A stretch of 47,223 bases of DNA from Heliobacterium mobile (GCF_009720735.1 NZ_WNKU01000025.1:1-47223), one strand, 5' to 3'. Shown: positions 16,432 to 24,833, counted from the first letter of the stretch. The notes: generated by a model not told the origin, from the letters alone. Program-made: numbers and translations.

Positions 16432-16453
16432 AAAAAAGAGGCTAGCCCGCCTC
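16432..16453 (-). terminator. Terminator of the HD-GYP gene
   Basis: On the minus strand GAGGC, a GGGCTA loop and GCCTC are followed by TTTTTT. It lies 33 bases after the stop at 16486. Confidence 0.85.
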
Positions 16454-16485
16454 CAACTCTTCCCTCTTCGTTGTATCGACCTTTT

Positions 16486-17460
16486 TTAGATGGCTATGTA
16501 TTCATAGACATCTTCCGACTCGATGATTTCACAAAACTGCTGAACCAACAGGGGATCCCATTGCACCCCGGCATGTTTGCGCAGAATATCCAAAGCGACC
16601 TGTCGGGAAAGCGCCTTCCGGTAGGGGCGATCGCTCGTTAACGCATCAAAGGCGTCGGCGATAGCGAGGATCCGTCCTCCCAGAGGGATCTCGTCTCCCT
16701 GCAAACCGTCCGGGTAGCCTTTCCCGACATAGGATTCATGATGGCTGCGGATAAAGGGTAAACAAGGCGCCAGCGACGAGATGGACGAGCAGATTTTTTC
16801 GCTCAAGACCGGATGGTTCTTGATGATTTCATATTCCTCCAGCGTCAACTTCCCTGGTTTAGCTAGAATCTCATCACGGATTCCGATCTTGCCGATATCA
16901 TGGAGAAGCCCGGCGAACTTGATCAGTTCGACCTCTGGATCGTCAGGGACTACCCTGCGGGCCAACCGGTAGGCATATTCGGCAGTCCGTTTCGAGTGAT
17001 TTACACTGTAATCATCTTTTGCTTCCAAGGCCAAGGCAAGAGATATGACGATATTGTGAAAGTTCTCCAGTTGGTCATGTAACGATTTGATCCGCAGCAA
17101 CGATTTGACCCGCGCCGCTAGCTCCAGTGGGTTAAGGGGTTTTGTGATAAAATCGTCGGCCCCGTTCTCCAGGCATTTGATTTTCTCATCGATGCCATGT
17201 AACGGCGTAATCAGTATCACTGGAATGGGTTGTGTCTTCCGGGCGCTCTTGATGGTCGATACTAGGGAGTAGCCATCCTCTTCCGGCACCATCACGTCTA
17301 AAAGCATGAGATCAGGCTTCTCCGAATCTACCTTGTTCAAAGCTGCTTCAGTGCAGTCTGCTTCCACGACGTTATACTCCTTCAAGAGCTGGCAAAGCAG
17401 CAGACGGTTCGCCTCGTTCTCATCGACCACTAATATTCTCGGTTTGTCCACGTTGTTCAC
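16486..17460 (-). CDS. Response regulator with HD-GYP c-di-GMP phosphodiesterase domain
   Basis: This 324-residue protein has a receiver domain (residues 7-122) with acidic pair D13-E14, phospho-acceptor D55 (LMLLDVMVPEEDG) and K-P (TKPLNP, about 106-111). An HD-GYP domain follows (about 140-315): LLHDIGKIGIRDEI, NHP, then SHHESYVGKGYPDGL and ADAFDALTSDRPYR. All signature residues of active HD-GYP enzymes appear present, so it should hydrolyse cyclic di-GMP when phosphorylated. Its histidine kinase partner is not in the window. The large GGDEF protein at 30978-34100 could be the opposing cyclase. It has its own terminator. Confidence 0.93.
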   Translation of the reverse strand: MNNVDKPRILVVDENEANRLLLCQLLKEYNVVEADCTEAALNKVDSEKPDLMLLDVMVPEEDGYSLVSTIKSARKTQPIPVILITPLHGIDEKIKCLENGADDFITKPLNPLELAARVKSLLRIKSLHDQLENFHNIVISLALALEAKDDYSVNHSKRTAEYAYRLARRVVPDDPEVELIKFAGLLHDIGKIGIRDEILAKPGKLTLEEYEIIKNHPVLSEKICSSISSLAPCLPFIRSHHESYVGKGYPDGLQGDEIPLGGRILAIADAFDALTSDRPYRKALSRQVALDILRKHAGVQWDPLLVQQFCEIIESEDVYEYIAI

Positions 17461-17738
17461 TCACATTCTGTCCTAACTCTTGATGTCACTGGTCGGACTT
17501 ATCCCGCAAAAAAGCTCCGATGAACCTCCCCGACTCCCTCTCAAAAATATATTAATTATTTTTGAAAGTGCTTTGTGTTTCTAGTTTACGCCAATTACTA
17601 GTCGATAAGCAAGTAAAACCCCTATCTTCTCAATGCTTGTGACCATCTTTTTAAGATGACCTCTTTGATGTCCCTTTATAATCTCCTTTACTGTTGCAAA
17701 TCTGTATGTTAATAAATTTCATTTGGGAGGGTTCATCG

Positions 17739-18257
17739 ATGGAGAACTTTCTTCCCCTGTCCATTGAGTTATGGAAGCAATTTTTAAATCGATTCGGTAT
17801 GCCGAACCATATCGCCCCGGACGATATCCTATCAGAGATGGCGCGACAGAAGGATCACATCGACCGTCTAGGTATTTCCAAAGCTCCCTGCGTGCTGATG
17901 AAAGGTCCCGGTGGAACGTGCAACTATTTCATCATCAACGACCTCGCCGCTGGTGCCGTATGCGAAAACTGTGGGACAAGCAACTATGTGGTCTTCCTCT
18001 ATGATCCCAACGCAGGAGAAAATTTAGAAAAGAAAACGTTCCTGCCACGTGCGGAGACCTATGAAGCCCTGGGAATGACTCCGAACCATCCCGACTTTAT
18101 GCGCTTTCATCCGGTGCCGATATACCCGGACACCGACCTCTGGTTCTGCCCCAACTGCCAAAGCATCCATCGCTTTGCCGTCGATGGAGATGGGCAGTTG
18201 TCCATGGTTCAGGATGCATTAGCTCCCGAAGATATGGCCGTCGCCTTTTCCGAATAG
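17739..18257 (+). CDS. Unknown protein with two CxxC pairs
   Basis: I do not recognise this 172-residue protein. The ATG at 17739 follows GGGAGGG by eight bases; the frame extends 15 codons upstream without a better site. It is soluble. A first CxxC lies in AGAVCENCGTSNYVVFLYDP (about residues 82-101) and a second in LWFCPNCQSIHRF (about 145-157). Together they could bind one zinc or iron in a rubredoxin-like knuckle. The N-terminus is acidic and helical (SIELWKQFLNRFGM). A terminator follows directly. The neighbouring eroded AAA gene is convergent. Regulatory or chaperone roles are possible but unsupported. Confidence 0.7.
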   Translation: MENFLPLSIELWKQFLNRFGMPNHIAPDDILSEMARQKDHIDRLGISKAPCVLMKGPGGTCNYFIINDLAAGAVCENCGTSNYVVFLYDPNAGENLEKKTFLPRAETYEALGMTPNHPDFMRFHPVPIYPDTDLWFCPNCQSIHRFAVDGDGQLSMVQDALAPEDMAVAFSE

Positions 18258-18290
18258 AAAAAGCAACCCCTGTGGAGTTGCTTTTTCTTC
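18258..18290 (+). terminator. Terminator of the CxxC gene
   Basis: AAAAAGCAAC pairs with GTTGCTTTTT directly after the stop codon; T-rich tail. Confidence 0.88.
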
Positions 18291-18314
18291 AGATAACCTG
18301 TACCTAGAATTTCT

Positions 18315-19174
18315 TTAGATCACGCTTTTCTTATGTTTGTCCAAGAACTCTTCTACATCATTATACAACCCGCTTTGATTCGCGTATTTTACATAGTTCC
18401 TTATCGTTCGCAACCATTCCAATGTAGAGGGCTTCGTGTTATGTAGAGCTTCTTTTATGTCCGCCATCTCGATTACCCGCTCAATACCTGTCGTCATGAT
18501 TTCTGAGATGACCTGTTCTGTCGCCGTTTCGATGACGTTCTCAATATCTGCACCAGAGTATAACTCGGTCATCTGGGCGAGTTCATCCGCATCGATCGCT
18601 CCTACCGGTTTATCCTTGAGCTTGATTTCAAAAATGGCTTTGAGAGCTTCCCGATCGGGAGGGGCCACAAAGATCATTTTGTCAAATCGTCCGGGCCGCT
18701 TAAAGGCGGGGTCTACATCCCAGGGCATGTTGGTAGCGCCAATAATCAGCAGTTGATCGGAAGAGGCGTCGATCCCGGCTATCTCCGTCAGCAGTTGATC
18801 CACCACGGTTCACAGGTTTCCAGAATAGGATTTCTGCGATTAAAACCTATGGCATCCAACTCATCCAGGAAGAGAATACTGGGCTTTTGCGCTCGATCCG
18901 ATGAAAAAATGTCTCGAAGATTCTGCTCACTGACCCCGTGATAGGGGTCCAAGACGTCGGTGATATGTACTGGGATAAACCGGGCATTGCACTCCCCCGC
19001 CGTCGCTTTGGCGATGTACGTCGGTAAGAAAATACACCCTATTGGTAATAAAATTCCAACAGCTACATATACATAGATAATGTCCAAACCAAATATCCCC
19101 TTTCCGCCTAAATCGCTGGCTGCCGCAGGATCGATTGCGAAAGGGGCTATATTCTGCATGAATCCTATTCTCAT
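18315..19174 (-). pseudogene. Eroded AAA+ ATPase (FtsH/CDC48-like module)
   Basis: Two overlapping frames together give one AAA module. The upstream part (19174 to 18788) has TYIAKATAGECNARF, the second region GVSEQNLRDIF and Walker B SILFLDELDAIG. The downstream part (18806 to 18315) continues VDQLLTEIAGID, then the sensor stretch LIIGATNMPWDVDPAFKRPGRFDK and the alpha-helical lid YSGADIENVIETA. The join at 18788-18810 is a frameshift just before VVDQLL. The Walker A GPPGCGKT that should precede TYIAKA is missing: GILL, PIGC and a hydrophobic stretch stand in its place. Sequence before about 19050 is unlike AAA proteins and is antisense to the duplicated region. Without Walker A and with a frameshift it cannot be an active ATPase. 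The C-terminal tail resembles a substrate-binding or DUF segment of unknown role. Confidence 0.85.
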
Positions 19175-19430
19175 GGCTTTCTTACTCTTCTTTTTGGCCG
19201 TCGTCGTCCCCGATGTGATTATATCCGTCAGGGACTACATCACCGAACGACACAGTCTTTGTCTTTCTCTACAAAGACCCAGTCCAGTTCCCTCTTGGTC
19301 GCCGCCGGAGTACACCTTGGATCCCATCCAAGAATCTGTACCGGGGCGAAGCCCTCCCTTACCTACGGTCTACCTAATTGACGGTGACCAACGACAAATT
19401 CCCCTTTCCTCCTAAACTACGCTGGCTGCC
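19082..19430 (+). repeat. Start points of a diverged tandem duplication of about 305 bases
   Basis: The stretch at 19086-19127 (CCAAACCAAATATCCCC, TTTCCGCC, TAAATCGCTGGCTGCCG) recurs at 19390-19432 (CCAACGACAAATTCCCC, TTTCCTCC, TAAACTACGCTGGCTGCCG). In each case the start of a related membrane-protein gene follows, 27 to 32 bases later. The offset is about 305 bases. Confidence 0.7.
19158..19415 (+). CDS. Small single-pass membrane protein, copy 1
   Basis: This 85-residue protein starts at the ATG at 19158, with AAGGGG at 19141-19146. Its first 20 residues form a transmembrane helix, MNPILMAFLLFFLAVVVPDV, followed by SVRDYITERH and a proline- and charge-rich tail. It is clearly related to the next gene (ILxAxxLxFLxxxxPDVxxSxxxYxxxR). 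The two lie in a diverged tandem duplication that includes the upstream DNA. The family is unknown to me. Its 5' end overlaps the eroded AAA gene on the other strand. Confidence 0.55.
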   Translation: MNPILMAFLLFFLAVVVPDVIISVRDYITERHSLCLSLQRPSPVPSWSPPEYTLDPIQESVPGRSPPLPTVYLIDGDQRQIPLSS

Positions 19431-19458
19431 GAGACAGTAATGGTGAGGGTGAATTATC

Positions 19459-19689
19459 TTGAGCCTCATCCTGATTGCCACAGTCCTTATCTTTTTGGGG
19501 TTGGCGATTCCAGATGTCGCCGAATCCTTTCAAAACTATGTGAATAAACGGAACAACGGACTTCGCCGACGTTCAAAAGGGAACTCTGTGTTGCGCACCG
19601 CTTTGGAAGTCTCCGAAGACTGCAGGCCGGCTAAGTCCCCTGTGTCTGCTCAACGACCTCAAGGCAAACGAAAAATCAGTAAAGAGTAA
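19459..19689 (+). CDS. Small single-pass membrane protein, copy 2
   Basis: This 76-residue protein starts at the TTG at 19459, eight bases after GAGGGTGA. It has an N-terminal helix, MSLILIATVLIFLGLAIPDV, then AESFQNYVNKRNNGLRRR and a basic tail ending KRKISKE. It parallels the preceding gene in length, helix, PDV motif and upstream sequence, so it is a tandem paralogue. The tail has diverged more than the helix. A terminator begins at its stop codon. The function is unknown; a type III-oriented membrane anchor for another protein would fit. Confidence 0.62.
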   Translation: MSLILIATVLIFLGLAIPDVAESFQNYVNKRNNGLRRRSKGNSVLRTALEVSEDCRPAKSPVSAQRPQGKRKISKE

Positions 19690-19735
19690 AAACACTCGCC
19701 CCGCACTGTATGCAGAGCGAGTGTTTTCGTTTTTT
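19689..19735 (+). terminator. Terminator after the small membrane-protein pair
   Basis: AAAACACTCGC pairs with GCGAGTGTTTT around an 18-base loop, followed by CGTTTTTT. It overlaps the stop codon of copy 2. Confidence 0.85.
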
Positions 19736-19870
19736 AGGTACAAAGCAAAAACACAAAGAAACCATACTTCCTTCACATACCGTTCACGAAACGGACACAA
19801 TCGGGTGGTACATTATAACCACAGCGCAAGACAAAAAACTCCAATCGCAAAGAAAGGAAGTATCGTTACC

Positions 19871-20950
19871 ATGAAAACCTCAAAATTTAACCGGATCCTG
19901 AGCGGTCTGTTTGTTGGCGGAGTACTCCTAAGCAGCGGCATCGCCGCTTACGCCGCCACCGATTCCACGCAGACTGCACAAAAACCTCCCTTTGCCATCG
20001 GCCAAGGCAAACCGCCGAAGGAACGAGTCAGCCCCGCTGATGTCCTGAAAAAACTCGTCGAGAGCGGGACGCTGACGCAAGCCCAAGCGGATGCGATCTC
20101 CAGCGCCATGTCAAAGCCTCCGGAAGACGGTATCAAAAAACTTGTTGACGCTGGCACCCTGTCCCAAGAGCAAGCAGAGGCCATCGGTCGAGCCCTGCAC
20201 ATGGGTCATCGCGGCCCCGGTGGTGAAGGACCTCGTAGCGGAAGCCCCTTTGCGAAACTGGTTGAAAAGGGTACTTTGACGGAAGATCAAGTAAAGGCCA
20301 TTATGAGCAAGATGCCGAAGCCTAGCGACAATAGTCAGCAAGCTCCGGTAAACCCAGACGATATCATTGCTCAACTGGTCACCGATGGGACGTTGACCCA
20401 GGCCCAAGCAGATGCGATCAAAGCCGAAGGACCGGCTGCGCCTAAACGAAACGATGGCACTGCACCGGAGCGAAAAGGTCCCTTTCAACAACTCGTAGCC
20501 GATGGAACCATTACGGAAGCCCAAGCGCAAGCCATCATGAGCAAGTTCCCGAAGCCTGAAAAACCGGTCGATGGGACTCAGCCCGCACCGGTAAAACCAG
20601 ATGAAATCCTGGCTTCTTTGGTCACGGACGGCACGATCACGCAAGAGCAAGCCGATAAGATTCAAGCCGCTATACCTGCCAGAAAGACACCAGCGGAACT
20701 CTTAGCCCCGCTCGTTGAAAAAGGGACCATTACCCAAGAGCAAGCCGATGCGGTCGTAACTACTCTTCCCCAACCGGGTGACAAAGAAAAACAACCGCCT
20801 GTAAAACCGGAAGATACTTTGAAAACCCTCGTCGATAATGGCACGATCACCCAAGCTCAACTCGACGCGTTCTTAAAAGCCATGCCGATGCCCCAGGGCG
20901 GTCCCCACAAAGACCCGCAGCGGAATGGCGGTAACGATAACGCTAAGTAA
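19871..20950 (+). CDS. Secreted protein with eight LVxxGTITQEQAD repeats
   Basis: This 359-residue protein begins with a Sec signal peptide: basic MKTSKFNR, a hydrophobic core ILSGLFVGGVLLSSGIAA, and probable cleavage after AYA (about residues 27-29). The mature part carries eight copies of a helix-turn-helix-like motif of about 30 residues, x-LVxxGT(I/L)T(Q/E)xQAxAIxxxxP. They are separated by proline-rich linkers (KPPEDG, PKPSDNSQQAPVNPDD and similar). Similar SHOCT-like helical repeats occur in cell-envelope proteins of Firmicutes, but I do not know this family. There is no anchor. The ATG follows AAGGAAG at 19855-19861. It is a single-gene unit with its own terminator. Repeat number is probably prone to change. 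Confidence 0.8.
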   Translation: MKTSKFNRILSGLFVGGVLLSSGIAAYAATDSTQTAQKPPFAIGQGKPPKERVSPADVLKKLVESGTLTQAQADAISSAMSKPPEDGIKKLVDAGTLSQEQAEAIGRALHMGHRGPGGEGPRSGSPFAKLVEKGTLTEDQVKAIMSKMPKPSDNSQQAPVNPDDIIAQLVTDGTLTQAQADAIKAEGPAAPKRNDGTAPERKGPFQQLVADGTITEAQAQAIMSKFPKPEKPVDGTQPAPVKPDEILASLVTDGTITQEQADKIQAAIPARKTPAELLAPLVEKGTITQEQADAVVTTLPQPGDKEKQPPVKPEDTLKTLVDNGTITQAQLDAFLKAMPMPQGGPHKDPQRNGGNDNAK

Positions 20951-20974
20951 CACTGTTAACAGGTCCAAATGAGA

Positions 20975-21012
20975 AACAGGAGTGCTGATCATTATCGGCG
21001 CTCCTGTTTTTT
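20975..21012 (+). terminator. Terminator of the repeat protein gene
   Basis: AACAGGAGTGC pairs with GCGCTCCTGTT (one G-U) and is followed by a TTTT run. Confidence 0.85.
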
Positions 21013-21054
21013 ACTTGGTTATTTGGTTGTACTTTGTTTTTGTACTTTTATCGT

Positions 21055-21951
21055 TCAAATCGTCTGATTTAGACGGTCCAACACAAAGGGCACAATATCC
21101 TTCGAACGAGACAAGGTCCGAGGTTTATGCACGAGCTTCGGAAAACGATTCTTTTTGTCAAAGTAATAAACCAAAGTCTCGTTTCGATCGGCGAAAGTGA
21201 GAATAAACCCATAGACCTCGTAGTGCATTTGGGTCGCTCGATCCAGGATTTCCGGCATCCGGCCCTCACAAACTTCGGCACTGGGTGCTTCTACGTTGGC
21301 GATTCCCACACGACCATCGGCGTACTCTTTTAAGGAGCAGTGCAGGATCTCGTCAATGCTCATCTGGGTGATGTCATCAGGAACAATCATTTTCCGGGAG
21401 ATTTCTTCGACAGTTTCCCCGATGGGGTACTGGGAATAAAGATCATCTAGTACGATGCGGTCTTCTTCAGAGGTTTTACTGCTGGTGAGTCCCCGTGTAT
21501 CGATGATAATTCCGTAGATGAGCGCCTTGACTTGAGCGGCCGATAGGATCACGCCCAGCTCCTTGGCCATCTTGGCGATGATTGTGCAGGTTGCTCCAAC
21601 CGCTTCGATGCGTATCTCCTTAATGTCGTGATTCACCAGCCTATGGTGGTCCACACAAAGGATCGGCTGCTTGGTGATGCCCAACTGGCCGTAGGATTCA
21701 ATGGGGTCGTTATGGTCCACCAGAACCAGATCGTTCTTTTCAATGGTTTCGATATCAACAACCGGCGGAATAAACAGATCTAAAAAGGACAGCCGGTACA
21801 ATGTCTTGTGTTCTATCACATACGGACTGGGGTTAATCAGTACCGCTTGGGCCGGTCGACCCGTTTGGTTTAAGATATCGGCCAAAACGATGGAACTGAT
21901 CAAACTGTCGGCATCGGTGTATCTGTAGTTGTGGCCGATAACCAGGATCAT
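21055..21951 (-). CDS. DHH/DHHA2 phosphoesterase (family II pyrophosphatase-like)
   Basis: This 298-residue protein is organised like manganese-dependent inorganic pyrophosphatase: an N-terminal DHH domain (VIGHNYRYTDADSLISS at 4-20, VDHNDP, VDHHR) and a C-terminal DHHA2 domain (RTLSRSKDIVPFVLDRL near the end). Relative to the usual GHxNPDTDS motif there are two extra residues between the His and the first Asp (GHNYRYTDADS), though all metal ligands are kept. That makes a pyrophosphatase or an exopolyphosphatase-like enzyme. The ATG at 21951 follows AGGAG by nine or ten bases; the frame continues far upstream but without homology. The rest of the family has about 309 residues. Confidence 0.85.
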   Translation of the reverse strand: MILVIGHNYRYTDADSLISSIVLADILNQTGRPAQAVLINPSPYVIEHKTLYRLSFLDLFIPPVVDIETIEKNDLVLVDHNDPIESYGQLGITKQPILCVDHHRLVNHDIKEIRIEAVGATCTIIAKMAKELGVILSAAQVKALIYGIIIDTRGLTSSKTSEEDRIVLDDLYSQYPIGETVEEISRKMIVPDDITQMSIDEILHCSLKEYADGRVGIANVEAPSAEVCEGRMPEILDRATQMHYEVYGFILTFADRNETLVYYFDKKNRFPKLVHKPRTLSRSKDIVPFVLDRLNQTI

Positions 21952-22175
21952 GAACCTCAACTCCTTTTCGACAATTATAACGCAATCAACCTGATTTGCA
22001 TCTACTAAGTTGTCGTCAAGACTTATCACATTTGCAATAGATTCAAAAAAGGCAGGCAGGAGTTTTTCGGCGGAAGACTTTGACCGATTCGTAAACCCTC
22101 GCTTCTCTCTTTCCGGGGGTTCGCCGTATATCGATTCGGCTTGTTGAAGCCGTAAGGAATTTTCCTGACAAGTAA

Positions 22176-22217
22176 ACAAAAAACGCTATCCTTCAAGATG
22201 TCCCAAAGAAAAGCGTT
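22176..22217 (-). terminator. Terminator of the nitroreductase gene
   Basis: On the minus strand AACGCT (22212-22217) pairs with AGCGTT (22182-22187) around a long loop and is followed by TTTTTTG. It is 92 bases beyond the stop, so this role is moderately sure. Confidence 0.55.
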
Positions 22218-22308
22218 CTCATTTGTATCAAGACTCAGTGTCTTATTTTCACTTTCCCTTTTCTAAGGGCCTAGCGAAGCAAGAAAAAATAAGATGGTTT
22301 GAGTTTGA

Positions 22309-22923
22309 TTAAACCTCTTTTAGCAATACATCGTTGAGGGGTATCCTTGGCCTCGGTGCTGGAACATGCTCGGGAATCCCGATGGGCAATAGTGCGACCA
22401 CATGGTATCGATCTTCTAAGTTCAAGATCTCTTTCAGCTTATCTTGATCGAACATCATCACCCAGCATGTCCCTAAGCCTAACTCTACAGCCCGTAACGT
22501 AATGTGATCGATAGCGATGGCTGCATTGAGTCCTAGATAGGCTCTCGCAGCGATGGGATCGCTGTTGCGACGTTTGGCGTAGTCTTCTGGCCGCATTTCT
22601 TCGAGGGGTGTCCCTAAAAATGCCCCCGCTTCCTTCAACTCGTGGAACCGAGTACCGACGGATTCAGGAGAAAAGACCTGGGTATCGACACAACAGACGA
22701 AAACCACCGGGGCTTTCGGCACGAAGGGCATTGGTGTGGCTTGAGCCAGTTGAGTTCGAATCTCTTCACTTTTCACTACAATAAATCGCCAAGGCTGAAT
22801 GTTTCCTCCCGATGGCGCCAGACGAGCTGCCTCTAGAAGATCGGTCACTTTCTCATCTGGAATGGGTTCGTCTTTAAATTTGCGGCAGCTCCGCCGTTGG
22901 GTTATTGCTTCGATGACATCCAA
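22309..22923 (-). CDS. Nitroreductase-family protein
   Basis: This 204-residue flavin enzyme has the family start IEAITQRRSCRKFKDEPI (residues 4-21), LLEAARLAPSGGNIQPWRFIVV (29-50) and the C-terminal ITLRAVELGLGTCWVMMFD. These are the FMN-binding regions of the NfsA/BluB-like nitroreductase fold. An insert at about 80-115 (FHELKEAGAFLGTPLEEMRPEDYAKRR is recognisable) covers the substrate pocket. It should reduce a nitro, quinone or similar substrate with NAD(P)H; the real substrate is unknown. The ATG follows GAAGG. It is upstream of bioA's end in the same orientation but separated by 130 bases. Confidence 0.88.
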   Translation of the reverse strand: MDVIEAITQRRSCRKFKDEPIPDEKVTDLLEAARLAPSGGNIQPWRFIVVKSEEIRTQLAQATPMPFVPKAPVVFVCCVDTQVFSPESVGTRFHELKEAGAFLGTPLEEMRPEDYAKRRNSDPIAARAYLGLNAAIAIDHITLRAVELGLGTCWVMMFDQDKLKEILNLEDRYHVVALLPIGIPEHVPAPRPRIPLNDVLLKEV

Positions 22924-23052
22924 GGCCCTTCCTCCTTATACGACTGCTGTTGCTTTATCATTCTCTGACTAATCCATACTTTATTATATCACCGAACATG
23001 TTATACATCTCTTCCAGCAAAATCGACAACTCAGGCCCCTTTGTTTGGCCTA

Positions 23053-24417
23053 TCAATATGGCTTAATCCCAAAAAATTCGTTGATTGCCGAAAAAGCTGT
23101 ATCGACCATAAAATCAATATCCCCTTCGGTCACGACATAAGGCGGCATGAAATAGAGAATATTTCCGAGCGGTCGCAGGATGATGCCTTTTTCCAGACCC
23201 TTCTTGTATATCTGGTAGCCAATTCGCTTTTTCCAATCAAAACCACGTTTCGATGGCTTATCTTCCACAAGCTCGATAGCCCCTACCATACCTAGTTGGC
23301 GATACTCGCCGACATAGGGATGATCGTTGGCCTGCTCCATCACTTTTTGGACTATGTAGGCAGACATTTGTCTGTTCTTCTCGATGACCTGATCATCTTC
23401 AAAAATATTGAGCGATTCACAAGCTACCGCGCAGGCGATAGGATTACCGGTGTAACTATGACTGTGCATAAAGGCTTTTTGTTCGATGTAGTCGGCGTAA
23501 AAGGCATCATAAATGTGATCGGTTACTACCGTTACGGCGAGTGGCATGTATCCGGCGGTGAGCCCTTTCGATAGACACATCATATCCGGTCGAATCTGAG
23601 CGTGCTCACAGGCGAACATCTCGCCTGTCCTTCCGAAACCGACGGCGATTTCATCGGCAATCAGGTGGAGTTGATACCGGTCACAGAGTGCTCGTAGTTT
23701 CTTCAGATAAACCGGCGGGTACATCTTCATCCCTGCCGCACACTGAATGAGCGGTTCGATAATGATTCCACACAAGGTCCTATGATGTTCGGCAATCGTT
23801 TCTTCCATCTGTTGAAAGCACGGGGCATCGCAATGCGCTCTTGACTCTCCAAACGGGCACCGGTAGCAGTCCGGTCCTTCCACCCGAACGGTATCTAACA
23901 ACAAGGGCTTAAAGACTTGGCTATAAAGATCGATATGTCCGACCGATAAAGCCCCGAGAGTCTCCCCATGGTAGGCATCGGTCAAGGCGGCAAACCTTTT
24001 TTTCTGGCTCATCCCGGCCTGCTGATGGTATTGAAAACTCAATTTCAAGGCAACCTCAATCGCGGAGGAACCATTGTCAGCAAAAAACACCTTATTGAGT
24101 CCCTGTGGTGTAATGGAAACGATCTTTTCTGCCAATTTAATAGCCGGTTCGTGTGAAAAATTTGCGAAAATCACATGCTCAAGCTGATCGATTTGCTCTT
24201 TGATGGCTCGATTCATCCGTGGGTTGCTATGCCCGAATAAATTCACCCACCACGATGACACCGCATCCAGATAGGACTTGCCGTTGACATCATAAAGATA
24301 CGGCCCACGGCCTTTTTCAATAATTAAGGGTTTTAACTCTTCATAGTCCTTCATCTGCGAACAGGGATGCCAGATGTATTGTAAGTCTTTTTCTTGCAGT
24401 GTGCTCATCATGTTCAA
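23053..24417 (-). CDS. bioA: Adenosylmethionine-8-amino-7-oxononanoate aminotransferase
   Basis: This 454-residue class III PLP aminotransferase transfers the amino group of S-adenosylmethionine to 7-keto-8-aminopelargonate in biotin synthesis. Features: [13 protein letters not shown] (14-26), the substrate-binding WWVNLFGHS (56-64), [12 protein letters not shown] (114-125), and [11 protein letters not shown] (150-160). [18 protein letters not shown] lies at 255-272, and the PLP lysine is K284 in [12 protein letters not shown]. These identify BioA rather than lysine 6-aminotransferases. The start is TTG at 24417 after AGAGGGG, with ATG codons at 24411 and 24408 as alternatives. No other biotin gene is nearby. 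A BirA-like operator lies upstream at 24477-24513. Confidence 0.95.
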   Translation of the reverse strand: MNMMSTLQEKDLQYIWHPCSQMKDYEELKPLIIEKGRGPYLYDVNGKSYLDAVSSWWVNLFGHSNPRMNRAIKEQIDQLEHVIFANFSHEPAIKLAEKIVSITPQGLNKVFFADNGSSAIEVALKLSFQYHQQAGMSQKKRFAALTDAYHGETLGALSVGHIDLYSQVFKPLLLDTVRVEGPDCYRCPFGESRAHCDAPCFQQMEETIAEHHRTLCGIIIEPLIQCAAGMKMYPPVYLKKLRALCDRYQLHLIADEIAVGFGRTGEMFACEHAQIRPDMMCLSKGLTAGYMPLAVTVVTDHIYDAFYADYIEQKAFMHSHSYTGNPIACAVACESLNIFEDDQVIEKNRQMSAYIVQKVMEQANDHPYVGEYRQLGMVGAIELVEDKPSKRGFDWKKRIGYQIYKKGLEKGIILRPLGNILYFMPPYVVTEGDIDFMVDTAFSAINEFFGIKPY

Positions 24418-24476
24418 GCAGAACCCCTCTCAACCTACAAAACTTTTGCTGTTTAAATTAAAGCAAAAGGCGTCCT

Positions 24477-24513
24477 GATTGTAAACCTGTTTTATGTGTA
24501 GTCGTCAACAATC
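24477..24513 (-). promoter_or_regulatory. BirA-like biotin operator over the bioA promoter
   Basis: The halves GATTGTAAACC (24477-24487) and TCGTCAACAATC (24502-24513) form an imperfect inverted repeat, with GATTGT/ACAATC exact and a 14-base gap. This is the layout of the Firmicutes BirA box (WTTGTTAACC, gap, GGTTAACAAW). On the minus strand -35 TTGACG and -10 TACAAT sit in the two halves, so bound BirA would block RNA polymerase. It is 60-96 bases upstream of bioA. Confidence 0.75.
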
Positions 24514-24692
24514 AAAAAGGGTTGATCCCTTTGAACGCAAGGCTATAGCTCAAAGATAATACTGCTTTTATGCTGAGGACGATATCCACCCAAAACTAAT
24601 CTCATCGCTCCCAGGTTTGAGTTCATAGGGCAAGCAACGGCGAAGATACTGGTTCTGATATCGTTGGTGCAGTTAAAATAACCATCTTTTCC
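24514..24692. other. Intergenic stretch between the bioA operator and the crcB promoter
   Basis: I see no gene, no repeat and no known RNA motif in these 179 bases. Short open frames have no ribosome site. Confidence 0.5.
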
Positions 24693-24721
24693 TTGACGAT
24701 GACCCCCTTGATTTATACACT
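24693..24721 (+). promoter_or_regulatory. Promoter of the crcB operon
   Basis: -35 TTGACG (24693-24698), a 17-base spacer and -10 TACACT (24716-24721). Transcription would begin near 24728, just ahead of the fluoride aptamer. Confidence 0.7.
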
Positions 24722-24740
24722 ATAAACATAGGTTCCAGCT

Positions 24741-24833
24741 ACGTGAATAACGCGATGGAGTTCGCGGTAAAGCCGTTTAACGGATGATGACTCCTACTCG
24801 ATTTCTTTCGGGTAGGAGTTTGTTTTTTTCCTG
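24741..24833 (+). ncRNA. crcB RNA: Fluoride riboswitch with terminator
   Basis: The aptamer core is recognisable: GCGATGGAGTTCGCGGTAAA (24752-24771), GCCGTTTAACGG (24772-24783) and ATGATGACTCCTACTC (24784-24799), matching the conserved ends GGnGATGG, TTCGC and GATGACTCCTAC of the crcB motif. CTCCTAC (24791-24797) also pairs with GTAGGAG (24812-24818), followed by TTTGTTTTTTT. Ligand-free RNA should therefore terminate, and fluoride binding should allow read-through into the two fluoride channel genes. Confidence 0.92.

Noticed and set aside
15300-16485. CRISPR array or other short direct repeats
   Set aside because: No regular direct repeats with spacers were seen here or elsewhere in the window; the recurring hairpins are terminators.
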